DNA from: a virus
IMG/VR virus record: IMGVR_UViG_3300042898_004347
Span: 62,001-126,000 of that record
DNA: 64,000 nucleotides
Strand: one strand, 5' to 3'
Shown: piece after piece, positions 1-5,445 of the stretch
Numbering within the stretch: the first letter of the stretch is position 1
Layout of the letters: every line of letters begins with the position of its first letter
Translations under genes and position numbers: made by a program
Notes under the pieces: generated by a model
The model's input: the letters and a program-made list of their open reading frames with translations, nothing else
Database searches by the model: none
What the model was told of the DNA's origin: nothing

Positions 1-95
1 ATAACCTTAGAATTTTCGACAGGTTCATCGTTCCATGGATTACAGTGAATCAGTGTCTCGTCAAGATCGACAAAAATGTATTTGTTTTTTTCCAT
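1..95 (-). CDS. HAD/FCP1-like phosphatase, N-terminal fragment
   Basis: The gene runs off the left edge, so only about 31 residues are seen. They start MEKNKYIFVDLDETLIHCNP. DLDETL is the DxDx(T/V) nucleophile motif of HAD hydrolases, in the form typical of NIF/FCP1-type phosphatases, where the first Asp becomes phosphorylated. Substrate unknown: T4-like phages use HAD enzymes on nucleotides and on polynucleotide ends. The ATG lies 6 nt after a good -10 box, which supports this start. Confidence 0.6.
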   Translation of the reverse strand, partial: MEKNKYIFVDLDETLIHCNPWNDEPVENSKV

Positions 96-101
96 AAAAG
101 A

Positions 102-131
102 ATACTACATTACTTATCAAAATTTGTAAAC
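102..131 (-). promoter_or_regulatory. early promoter for the HAD phosphatase gene
   Basis: -35 GTTTAC (126-131), 18 bp spacer, -10 TAGTAT (102-107), then 6 nt to the ATG. The predicted transcript starts at or next to the start codon. The -35 box overlaps the T-tract of the terminator just upstream. Confidence 0.6.
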
Positions 132-172
132 AAAAAAGGCTCAATGAATTTATTTTTTTCATTGAGCCTTTT
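132..172 (-). terminator. intrinsic terminator closing the tRNA/OMP unit
   Basis: A perfect 15-bp inverted repeat (134-148 with 158-172, 9-nt loop) is followed on the minus strand by TTTTTTG. It lies 4 nt after the 3' end of the tRNA-Ala gene and ends the leftward stable-RNA transcript. Confidence 0.85.
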
Positions 173-175
173 AAG

Positions 176-251
176 TGGTGGACCAGACAGGGATCGAACC
201 TGCGACCTTCTGCTTGCAAAGCAGCTTCTCTACCAACTGAGATACTAGCCC
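176..251 (-). tRNA. tRNA-Ala(UGC)
   Basis: Full cloverleaf with acceptor GGGCTAG/CTGGTCC, discriminator A and an encoded CCA. The anticodon loop TTTGCAA gives UGC (anticodon at 216-218). T-loop TTCGATC. Last gene before the terminator. Confidence 0.93.
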
Positions 252-258
252 GAATTAA

Positions 259-927
259 TTAGAACTTGAGGGTAACAGCCGAACGGAGACCAACCGTGGT
301 CTTGTCAAGATTACCGTCCTGGAGGACAACAAATCCAGCCGAGAGGACTTTCCATGAAGCATCAAGTGAACCGCCGTAGTAGGCATTGGTGTACTTGATT
401 TCCTTGATGGTACGTGGGAGAGCATCATTTGCGTCGGTATAACCGGCAAATACTGCACCCGTGAGACCGCAGTTCTTACCAAACTTTACAGCCTGGGAGA
501 ATTTAGCTTCAAGGTTTGAAAGGTCAGATTCAACATCGTAACGACCAGTAACGGACAATGGTCCTTTACCGACCGAAACGAATGGACGGAAGTGTCCATT
601 TGAATCCTTACCTGGGCTATTCAACATCGAATACTCGGAGCCAACTTTTACGTTAGCAAGAGTCGAGAAGAATGTGTAACCACCAAGGAATTTGACCTGA
701 TAGAAATCAACAGAATCAATACCGTTGAGATGGGTATCAGCTGATGCTCCAACATTAAAACTACCGATGGAATAGTCGACTGCAGTCACAGCGGATCCTT
801 TTGCATCAGTAACTTTGCCAAAGTCAATTCCCTTTTCCTGGTAACCTACTGTAAGGGTTCCTGCCGCAAAAGCGGAAACGGAAGCAGTTAGAATTGCGAG
901 TAACGTTAGTTTGATTAGTTTGTTCAT
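259..927 (-). CDS. porin-like outer-membrane beta-barrel protein
   Basis: 222 residues. Residues 1-22 form a classical signal peptide: a Lys-containing start, a hydrophobic core and cleavage near AFA|AG. The mature part alternates polar and hydrophobic residues in short beta strands, is Gly/Asn/Thr rich, and ends in AVTLKF. A C-terminal aromatic is the outer-membrane targeting signal read by BamA. It should therefore insert in the host outer membrane. A role in permeability or in blocking superinfection is inference. A late promoter lies 7 nt before the ATG, so expression is late. No homologue recognised. Confidence 0.6.
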   Translation of the reverse strand: MNKLIKLTLLAILTASVSAFAAGTLTVGYQEKGIDFGKVTDAKGSAVTAVDYSIGSFNVGASADTHLNGIDSVDFYQVKFLGGYTFFSTLANVKVGSEYSMLNSPGKDSNGHFRPFVSVGKGPLSVTGRYDVESDLSNLEAKFSQAVKFGKNCGLTGAVFAGYTDANDALPRTIKEIKYTNAYYGGSLDASWKVLSAGFVVLQDGNLDKTTVGLRSAVTLKF

Positions 928-934
928 ACTTTAC

Positions 935-942
935 TATTTATC
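935..942 (-). promoter_or_regulatory. late promoter (GATAAATA)
   Basis: gp55-type late -10 motif GATAAATA on the minus strand, 7 nt upstream of the ATG of the beta-barrel gene. The predicted start site is at or beside the ATG. Confidence 0.65.
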
Positions 943-1015
943 TTATTTTTCTCCACTTGAGTATTGCCCTGACCCTTTGGGCGGTGGAGTAATGCTCAGG
1001 TCAAACCGAAAAATG

Positions 1016-1108
1016 AATCACGTGTAAGGCTCGAACTTACATCTTCAGTTTCGTTCAGGATGTACTTGTCCTGTAACACTGAAATCTTATCCTTTAGACG
1101 AACGTGAT
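1016..1108 (-). ncRNA. tRNA-like RNA with enlarged anticodon arm
   Basis: It has a 7-bp acceptor (ATCACGT/ACGTGAT), a D-arm with GG in the loop, and a T-arm with loop TTCGAGC, so the elbow looks functional. The anticodon stem TCAGT/ACTGA, however, encloses 28 nt instead of 7. Within those lies a second hairpin, CAGGA/TCCTG. A Val-type TAC sits after T33, and removing about 21 nt would restore a normal loop, but no splice signal is visible. CCA is not encoded. It may be a tRNA with a small insertion, a decayed tRNA, or an RNA that does not decode. Confidence 0.5.
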
Positions 1109-1109
1109 T

Positions 1110-1300
1110 TTTACTACTTTGTGATCTTCTATAGCCTCGTATTACTGATCTATTTTTAGTTGCACCGCGTTTCGTCGAAGCGCGCGAGGTTCAGTTGACA
1201 AGAAGCTTTTGTGCTATCCATGGTTTCGCTAAATTTCCTAGGGGATTATCCCACTAGGAAAGTCAAAATTAAATGTAAAAGAACTGAATTAACTATCTCT
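1110..1300 (-). other. structured leader between promoter and tRNA-like RNA
   Basis: No ORF of note. On the minus strand it begins with a boxA-like AATTCAGTTCTTTTA (1276-1290), followed by a strong hairpin at 1234-1261 (TTTCCTAG paired with CTAGGAAA around a GGG/CCC stem) and a smaller CGCG-containing hairpin near 1165-1190. The layout resembles the leader of the structured RNA at 2405-2832. Confidence 0.45.
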
Positions 1301-1329
1301 ATCCTAACAAAGCTGCATCAAAAGTAAAC
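1301..1329 (-). promoter_or_regulatory. early promoter of the left stable-RNA unit
   Basis: -35 GTTTAC (1324-1329), 17 bp, -10 TAGGAT (1301-1306). It reads into the structured leader, the tRNA-like RNA, the beta-barrel gene and tRNA-Ala. Confidence 0.75.
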
Positions 1330-1337
1330 AACAAAAA

Positions 1338-1574
1338 TCACTTTTTGTGCAATTCAATGAGTTTATCTAAAATGTAAAGAGCCAGTTGAAAACTTCCAGC
1401 ATCGATTGCTGCAATTAGTTCTTTTTTCAAATTGTGGACCTTTTCAGCGTTGGTCCACGCATCCATGCTATACGCAAGGGAATTCGGTGAGAGTGGAGAG
1501 TTATTTGCGTATGCCGTAGCAACCGTCTTCATGGACGGATTCATTGCCATTGGCTGTACAGGTGCTATCTCCAT
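1338..1574 (-). CDS. hypothetical protein, 78 aa
   Basis: No family recognised. The N-terminal half is Met/Ala/Asn/Pro rich and low in structure. The C-terminal half (about residues 40-76) is a probable amphipathic helix pair, KKELIAAIDAGSF...LYILDKLIELHKK. The start is fixed by a late motif CATAAATA only 5 nt upstream. It lies between an early promoter and tRNA-Val. Confidence 0.6.
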   Translation of the reverse strand: MEIAPVQPMAMNPSMKTVATAYANNSPLSPNSLAYSMDAWTNAEKVHNLKKELIAAIDAGSFQLALYILDKLIELHKK

Positions 1575-1579
1575 CTATC

Positions 1580-1587
1580 TATTTATG
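1580..1587 (-). promoter_or_regulatory. late promoter (CATAAATA)
   Basis: NATAAATA-type late motif, 5 nt upstream of the 78-aa ORF start at 1574. Confidence 0.6.
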
Positions 1588-1606
1588 GTATCGTAACACT
1601 TAGAGG

Positions 1607-1683
1607 TGGTGCTCATTGTAGGACTCGAACCTACGACCTATTGAATGTAAATCAATTGCTCTAACCAACTGAGCTAAACGAGC
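1607..1683 (-). tRNA. tRNA-Val(UAC)
   Basis: Acceptor GCTCGTT/AATGAGC, A73 and CCA encoded. Anticodon stem ATTGA/TCAAT with loop TTTACAT gives UAC. T-loop TTCGAGT. Confidence 0.93.
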
Positions 1684-1690
1684 ATAAATA
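1683..1690 (+). promoter_or_regulatory. late promoter (CATAAATA), plus strand
   Basis: Late motif 5 nt upstream of the ATG at 1696. It begins at the 5' end of the oppositely oriented tRNA-Val. Confidence 0.55.
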
Positions 1691-1695
1691 ACACT

Positions 1696-1875
1696 ATGAA
1701 ACTCAAATTTTGCGATTATACCTTTACCCTAATGTCGAATGGTGATATTGTCATGGATGACGCAATCACTGCAGATAAACTTGAAGTTAAATCTGGGGAT
1801 TTATTTGAAACTGTTATTACCCCGGATGGGGTCGTAGTATTTCAAAAGAAAAATGGTGGACCTGAGGGGAGTTGA
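1696..1875 (+). CDS. small hypothetical protein, 59 aa, antisense to tmRNA 3' end
   Basis: The predicted protein starts MKLKFCDYTFTLMSNGDIVM and is mostly beta, with ITADKLEVKSGDLFETV in the middle. It is one of the few plus-strand genes, preceded by a late motif. Its last 22 nt overlap the 3' end of the convergent tmRNA gene, so the final residues are imposed by the tmRNA acceptor/T-arm. Unknown function. Confidence 0.55.
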   Translation: MKLKFCDYTFTLMSNGDIVMDDAITADKLEVKSGDLFETVITPDGVVVFQKKNGGPEGS

Positions 1876-2222
1876 ACCCCTGTGTTCAGTACTTTTCCGA
1901 TAATTTTCTACAAGCTTAGTATTACTTAACAGTCCCCATGATACCGTAATACTGTATCATGATTGTTTTAGTGAGGATACGCATCTTGTACACCACTTCA
2001 AGATGGTCTCGCTTTTATGACGAGTGTAACACTTAGCGAGAATCCGTGTTATCTACTCGATCACAGTTTTTAGGCTGCGAGTGGCATTTCTTCGGCGAAA
2101 CCGAAGAAGTTGCTGAGGGCTTTATTAATGCCGTTTAACTTTTTACCAGTTTTTAAAAGGTGTCCGGAGAACCTTGCTTGCTTACTATAAGTCTATTACT
2201 GAGTCGAATCCAGTACAGGCCC
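1854..2222 (-). ncRNA. ssrA: tmRNA (one-piece)
   Basis: The 5' end GGGCCTG followed by TGGATTCGAC is the tmRNA hallmark. It pairs with the 3' end CAGGTCC, then A and an encoded CCA. A T-arm with loop TTCAACT precedes the acceptor. Between lie pseudoknot-rich segments and a tag reading frame at 2132-2070: GGC resume codon, GINKALSN...EEMPLAA, then TAA (20 residues, AA-ending like protease degrons). It rescues ribosomes stalled on truncated mRNA with SmpB, which is not encoded in this window. A boxA-like element lies 5 nt upstream. Confidence 0.92.
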
Positions 2223-2227
2223 ATAAA

Positions 2228-2244
2228 TTTAAAAGAACGAAATT
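2228..2244 (-). promoter_or_regulatory. boxA-like element before tmRNA
   Basis: AATTTCGTTCTTTTAAA on the minus strand, repeated exactly at 2810-2826 and in variant form at 1276-1290 and 8118-8133. In each case it lies just upstream of stable RNA. It resembles the rRNA boxA core (GCTCTTTAACA) used by NusB/NusE antitermination. Confidence 0.45.
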
Positions 2245-2317
2245 CAATTGTTTAATCCGTCCACGTTCACCGCGTAGCCCAAATCCCTTTTTGAAAAAGG
2301 ATACAGTTAAACAAAAT

Positions 2318-2391
2318 TGGATGCTGGGGATGGAATTGAACCATCAGCTCCGCGTTATGAGCGCGACGAGTTACCGTTACTCTACCCGGCA
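2318..2391 (-). tRNA. tRNA-Met(CAU)
   Basis: Anticodon stem CGCG/CGCG with loop CTCATAA gives CAU. T-loop TTCAATT, CCA encoded. The acceptor TGCCGGG/CCCAGCA has one C-A mismatch. One of three CAU tRNAs here (others at 4703 and 6233). Which is initiator, elongator or lysidine-type Ile cannot be fixed by eye. Confidence 0.85.
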
Positions 2392-2404
2392 ATAAAATGA
2401 ATTT

Positions 2405-2832
2405 GGGAGGGTTAATGATTACCTCCATCTAACAATTGTGTTTTCAGTTATTCAGTCATATGGTGCCGTCGCACCTTAATAGTCCGCTTGTCATTGTATT
2501 TCAGGCTTACAAGACTATACCTCTGGTTGCTTAGGTTGGCCGACCCAAGTTTTCAGCGTAGTACCTTACTTACTTACACATTGTAGAACTGAGTGATGTT
2601 CTTCACACCACCCATGCGTTAGCCCCATTAGAAAGGCTTTCTTCCGCCACAAAAATTTCTCTCATGTTACGGCAACGTCAGCATACAGTCCCGACCAGTG
2701 CCTATTCCACTATTATCGAGATTTTACAACTGTTGCAGACCGTGGTGACAATAGGTTCGTGAAACCAGTTGCCGCATGAGAGTCCAAGGTGATCAAACCT
2801 TGGAAAGTATTTAAAAGAACGAAATTGACTAT
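2405..2832 (-). ncRNA. unassigned structured RNA, about 430 nt
   Basis: No credible ORF. A strong early promoter (2839-2867) and a boxA-like repeat lead directly into it. A long-range 15-bp helix pairs 2659-2666 and 2670-2676 with 2775-2782 and 2768-2774, with one 3-nt bulge. Local hairpins include 2784-2790/2797-2803 (CCAAGGT/ACCTTGG) and 2462-2466/2471-2475 (GGTGC/GCACC). A GGAGG/CCTCC hairpin at 2406-2426 may end it. It does not show RNase P, 6S or tmRNA signatures that I recognise. Confidence 0.55.
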
Positions 2833-2838
2833 GGTACA

Positions 2839-2867
2839 ATCATACACATGTCACATCAAAAGTAAAC
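2839..2867 (-). promoter_or_regulatory. early promoter of structured RNA/tmRNA unit
   Basis: -35 GTTTAC (2862-2867), 17 bp, -10 TATGAT (2839-2844). One of the best early promoters in the window. Confidence 0.85.
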
Positions 2868-2879
2868 AACAAAATGTGA

Positions 2880-3503
2880 TTATGGCATATATGTTTTACA
2901 TTCATCTAATGATAAAATTATCTTTAAATTGGGCATAAGTTTTTTAATAACATCTAATTTTGTTTTTTGAACATTCGCCGCGTGCGGATTTTTAGGATCG
3001 AGATATATGTCATGATCCGGCAGATAAAAATCAGGAAAATAATTATGAGTTCTACCATCAATCATTACATATGAAATAGGAACTTTGGGACGAATCCAAT
3101 TGATTCCTATTTCATCCAACCGCATTGCTAGAATTTCTTCCCAGGATGAATCTAAAGTGACAATAGTTCCATCTTTCTTTGTATATTTTCTTATAGATCT
3201 AACTAAACGTCTATGTTTTGATGCTAGTGCTTTTTGACTCATTAATGCCTTACTTTCAGGGCTATGAGTTTTTCCTAAATTTGGACTTGAATAATCGACA
3301 TTATCATATTTCCCATCAGCATGAGCTTTTTTAATTCCAGCAATACGCTTTGCTTTAGCTTCAGGAGTGCACATTTGAGTGCAGTTGTTACTCATTTGAT
3401 ACGAAGATCGTTTTGGGTTTTCTTTACACCACCTACTATGATTTGCTTTATTAGCAGTTGATAGACCTTCAAAATCCTTTTTACAGTATTTACATTTAAA
3501 CAT
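2880..3503 (-). CDS. homing endonuclease, Zn finger + NUMOD3-like + VSR/EDxHD-like nuclease
   Basis: 207 aa. Residues 1-30 hold a C-x2-C...H...C finger (CKYCKKDF). A NUMOD3-like DNA-binding motif (GKTHSPESKALMSQKA) lies near residue 78. The C-terminal half (about 118-190) has the pattern W..R.....Y.......PDFYLPDHDIYLDPKN, shared with the ORF at 6978-7583. This matches VSR/PD-(D/E)XK-type homing endonucleases. It is free-standing, between tRNA-Arg and the structured RNA. It probably promotes inheritance of the RNA cluster, as SegB does in T4. Confidence 0.65.
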   Translation of the reverse strand: MFKCKYCKKDFEGLSTANKANHSRWCKENPKRSSYQMSNNCTQMCTPEAKAKRIAGIKKAHADGKYDNVDYSSPNLGKTHSPESKALMSQKALASKHRRLVRSIRKYTKKDGTIVTLDSSWEEILAMRLDEIGINWIRPKVPISYVMIDGRTHNYFPDFYLPDHDIYLDPKNPHAANVQKTKLDVIKKLMPNLKIILSLDECKTYMP

Positions 3504-3516
3504 ATTTTATAGAATT

Positions 3517-3591
3517 TGGTGCGTCTACCAAGACTCGAACTTGGAACAGGAGCTTAGAAGACTCTTATGATAGCCGTTTCACCATAGACGC
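3517..3591 (-). tRNA. tRNA-Arg(UCU)
   Basis: Perfect acceptor GCGTCTA/TAGACGC, A73 and CCA. Loop CTTCTAA gives UCU. The 27-43 pair is mismatched. T-loop TTCGAGT. It follows a late motif and precedes the homing endonuclease. Confidence 0.9.
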
Positions 3592-3600
3592 TTATATGTT

Positions 3601-3608
3601 TATTTATA
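3601..3608 (-). promoter_or_regulatory. late promoter (TATAAATA)
   Basis: Perfect late motif 9 nt before the 5' end of tRNA-Arg. It reads tRNA-Arg and the homing endonuclease gene. Confidence 0.6.
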
Positions 3609-3610
3609 AC

Positions 3611-3648
3611 AATGAAGATTTCTGTCCTATCCGTTGAACGATCGAGGC
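3611..3648 (-). pseudogene. tRNA 5' half (broken tRNA gene)
   Basis: GCCTCGA TC, a D-stem pair GTTC/GGAC around AACGGATA, and the start of an anticodon arm are intact. The sequence then stops matching a tRNA and runs into the TATAAATA motif. No matching 3' half was found nearby. Confidence 0.5.
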
Positions 3649-3652
3649 AGAA

Positions 3653-3727
3653 TGGAGCGGAAAAAGAGACTCGAACTCTCAACATCTTCGTTGGCAACGA
3701 AGTGCTCTACCATTGAGCTATTTCCGC
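3653..3727 (-). tRNA. tRNA-Gly(GCC)
   Basis: Acceptor GCGGAAA/TTTCCGC, U73, CCA encoded. Anticodon stem CTTCG/CGAAG with loop TTGCCAA. Confidence 0.94.
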
Positions 3728-3733
3728 GTGGAG

Positions 3734-3741
3734 TATAAATA
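3734..3741 (+). promoter_or_regulatory. late promoter (TATAAATA), plus strand
   Basis: Perfect late motif 7 nt before the ATG of the nuclease gene and just outside the divergent tRNA-Gly. Confidence 0.7.
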
Positions 3742-3748
3742 CATTCCT

Positions 3749-4168
3749 ATGTACCAATATTCTTGCAAAATTAATAAAGTGATTGACGGCGATACTGTTG
3801 AGATCGACCTCGACCTCGGATTCAATATCGTTCTTGCTGGCCAACGAGTCAGAATGGTTGGAGTAGACACTCCTGAGTCCCGTACTGCTGATAAAGAAGA
3901 AAAGGCTCGAGGCCTCTTATCAAAGAAGAAACTTGCTGAAAAACTTCCAGCGGGTTCCTATCAAAAGATCAATACTCAGAAACCCGGAGCAAATGACGAT
4001 AAGTTTGGCCGTATTCTCGGTATCTTCATCCTGGAAGATGGAACAAATGTTAACGAGTGGCTCATCGAGAACAATTACGCGGTAAAATATCTTGGCGAGA
4101 ATAAAGAACTCGTCCAAGAAGCCCATGCAGCAAATAAGAAAATTCTTATTCGCCGTGGCGAACTTTAA
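3749..4168 (+). CDS. staphylococcal nuclease-like (SNase) endonuclease
   Basis: 140 aa single-domain SNase fold. Visible motifs are VIDGDTVEID, RMVGVDTPES (equivalents of Arg35, Asp40, Thr41 and Glu43 of Micrococcus nuclease) and DKFGRILG (Arg87 equivalent). The family cleaves DNA and RNA with Ca2+. The ATG at 3749 is preferred over one at 3713 because a late motif lies 7 nt upstream and the earlier start falls inside the tRNA-Gly gene. No signal peptide, so a cytoplasmic or virion role is likely. Convergent with the 82-aa gene. Confidence 0.8.
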   Translation: MYQYSCKINKVIDGDTVEIDLDLGFNIVLAGQRVRMVGVDTPESRTADKEEKARGLLSKKKLAEKLPAGSYQKINTQKPGANDDKFGRILGIFILEDGTNVNEWLIENNYAVKYLGENKELVQEAHAANKKILIRRGEL

Positions 4169-4171
4169 GCC

Positions 4172-4420
4172 TTAGTAGCCCACAGATACCATGCGGCAAG
4201 ATGTCGCAGCGGTAATTGTAGAAAGGGGTGACTTTTCGAGATAGAGAACTTCACCCGGAGCAATCGTCACTGTGGTCGTGGCGGCGTCTGCAGTCGTAAC
4301 CGTAAGAAGTACCGCTGTGCCGTTGTTATTATAAACGCGTACGAGTGAGGCGGATCCGATAGTTGATGCTGTTGAAACTGCAGCGTCTGTTCCCTGAAGA
4401 TTGAGAATTGTTGAAATCAT
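4172..4420 (-). CDS. small beta-rich protein, possible virion component
   Basis: 82 aa, rich in Thr, Ala, Val and Ser. It has a repeated beta pattern (VRVYNNNGTAVLLTVTTADAATTTVTIAPGEV is the central part) and ends CRMVSVGY. The composition is like small head or fibre proteins of T4-like phages. A late promoter 26 nt upstream fits a structural role. No firm homologue. Confidence 0.55.
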   Translation of the reverse strand: MISTILNLQGTDAAVSTASTIGSASLVRVYNNNGTAVLLTVTTADAATTTVTIAPGEVLYLEKSPLSTITAATSCRMVSVGY

Positions 4421-4445
4421 TGAATTTTAGGATTAAGGTGTAATC

Positions 4446-4453
4446 TATTTATA
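4446..4453 (-). promoter_or_regulatory. late promoter (TATAAATA)
   Basis: Perfect late motif 26 nt upstream of the 82-aa gene, just left of the tRNA-Leu 3' end. Confidence 0.65.
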
Positions 4454-4457
4454 TGAA

Positions 4458-4535
4458 TGGTACCCACGGTGGGAGTCGAACCCACAGTTGAACACATTTT
4501 AAGTGTGTTGTGTCTACCAATTCCACCACGAGGGC
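4458..4535 (-). tRNA. tRNA-Leu(UAA)
   Basis: Anticodon stem ACACA/TGTGT, loop CTTAAAA. T-stem GTGGG/CCCAC, A73, CCA. The variable region is short for a Leu tRNA, and the acceptor has a U-U mismatch at pair 5-68. Confidence 0.85.
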
Positions 4536-4545
4536 ATAACATAAA

Positions 4546-4620
4546 TGGTACCACTACGGGGAATCGAACCCCGATTACTTGGATGAAAACCAAGTGTCCT
4601 AACCGTTAGACGATAGCGGC
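4546..4620 (-). tRNA. tRNA-Glu(UUC)
   Basis: Acceptor GCCGCTA/TAGTGGT with two G-U pairs. Loop TTTTCAT gives UUC. CCA encoded. Confidence 0.93.
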
Positions 4621-4625
4621 AAAAT

Positions 4626-4699
4626 TGGCTCCCCGACCAGGTTTCGAACCTAGACTAGATGAGTCAAAGTCATCTGTGCTACCATTACACAATCAGGGA
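4626..4699 (-). tRNA. tRNA-Gln(UUG)
   Basis: Acceptor TCCCTGA/TCGGGGA, G73, CCA. Anticodon stem GATGA/TCATC, loop CTTTGAC. Confidence 0.93.
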
Positions 4700-4702
4700 A
4701 AA

Positions 4703-4779
4703 TGGTGGACCCGGTGGGATTTTAACCCACGATCTAGGGATTATGAGTCCCTTGCTTTAGGACACTAAGCTACAAGTCC
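4703..4779 (-). tRNA. tRNA-Met(CAU)
   Basis: Acceptor GGACTTG/CGGGTCC, A73, CCA. Anticodon stem AGGGA/TCCCT, loop CTCATAA. The T-loop TTAAAAT lacks the usual C56, which is odd. Confidence 0.87.
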
Positions 4780-4785
4780 TTAAAA

Positions 4786-4860
4786 TGGCTGGCAAAGTAG
4801 GACTCGAACCTACAACCCTCGCATTAACAGTGCGATGCTCTGCCATTGAGCTATATGCCA
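4786..4860 (-). tRNA. tRNA-Asn(GUU)
   Basis: Anticodon stem TCGCA/TGCGA, loop CTGTTAA. G73, CCA. The acceptor TGGCATA/TTTGCCA has one U-U mismatch. Confidence 0.92.
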
Positions 4861-4864
4861 AAAA

Positions 4865-5095
4865 TTATCCGTCGTTGCCAATGGCACTTACGGGACAGCC
4901 CTCGAGGGCTTCCATACACATGTCAATGCCTGCTTGTGTTGTGGGTTGAGTATGTACATATGAAAAGCCGCCATCTTCTTCACGAGTAAAGAAGTCTGGA
5001 GCAGTTTCACGGCAAAGGTCGCAGTCGATACACTGAGTGTCGACATAAAACTTCCCTGCTGCGTTCTGTGAATATCTATCCGTATTGTTTGCCAT
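4865..5095 (-). CDS. ferredoxin-like [4Fe-4S] protein
   Basis: 76 aa, start MANNTDRYSQN. The motif CIDCDLC (C-x2-C-x2-C) near residues 21-27 plus a C-terminal EGCPV supplies four Cys for one [4Fe-4S] cluster. The short acidic body is like single-cluster bacterial ferredoxins. It would be a cytoplasmic electron carrier. The partner is unknown; phage RNR or a host reductase are guesses. It is embedded between tRNA-Asn and tRNA-Pro and probably co-transcribed with them. Confidence 0.75.
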   Translation of the reverse strand: MANNTDRYSQNAAGKFYVDTQCIDCDLCRETAPDFFTREEDGGFSYVHTQPTTQAGIDMCMEALEGCPVSAIGNDG

Positions 5096-5117
5096 AATGT
5101 ATTTACGATTTGATAAT

Positions 5118-5194
5118 TGGTCGGGGCGATAGGATTCGAACCTACGACCTTCTGGTCCCAAACCAGACGCTCTACCAAGCTGAGCTACACCCCG
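5118..5194 (-). tRNA. tRNA-Pro(UGG)
   Basis: Acceptor CGGGGTG/CGCCCCG, A73, CCA. Anticodon loop TTTGGGA between CTGG and CCAG. Confidence 0.93.
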
Positions 5195-5199
5195 AGAAA

Positions 5200-5319
5200 T
5201 TACTTCTTCAGTTTAGACTGAACGACTTCAACTGCAGCATCAACCTTTGCTTTGTTTTTGCGAGCAACAAGAAGACCAGCAACGAAACCGACAATGAGTG
5301 CGAGGAGTAATGAGAACAT
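5200..5319 (-). CDS. small single-pass membrane protein, 39 aa
   Basis: Sequence MFSLLLALIVGFVAGLLVAR then a basic/amphipathic tail ending SKLKK. One N-terminal transmembrane helix (residues 2-19) with a Lys-rich cytoplasmic tail. A late promoter lies 33 nt upstream. It may be a holin-like or inner-membrane accessory peptide; no family recognised. It overlaps nothing and sits between tRNA-Pro and tRNA-Asp. Confidence 0.6.
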   Translation of the reverse strand: MFSLLLALIVGFVAGLLVARKNKAKVDAAVEVVQSKLKK

Positions 5320-5352
5320 ATGTTTATTGAGTTGAGGTTAACCGTACATATC

Positions 5353-5360
5353 TATTTATA
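5353..5360 (-). promoter_or_regulatory. late promoter (TATAAATA)
   Basis: Perfect late motif upstream of the 39-aa membrane protein gene. Confidence 0.65.
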
Positions 5361-5367
5361 TGTAAAA

Positions 5368-5445
5368 TGGCGGGATGGACGGGACTCGAACCCGCGACCT
5401 TCTGCGTGACAGGCAGACGCTCTAAACCAGCTGAGCTACCACCCC
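5368..5445 (-). tRNA. tRNA-Asp(GUC)
   Basis: Acceptor GGGGTGG/CCATCCC, G73, CCA. Anticodon stem TCTGC/GCAGA, loop CTGTCAC. Confidence 0.93.

Noticed and set aside
2405-2832. RNase P RNA or 6S RNA
   Set aside because: The universal RNase P core (GAGGAAAGTCC and AGACAGAA blocks) and the open 6S bulge were looked for and not found.
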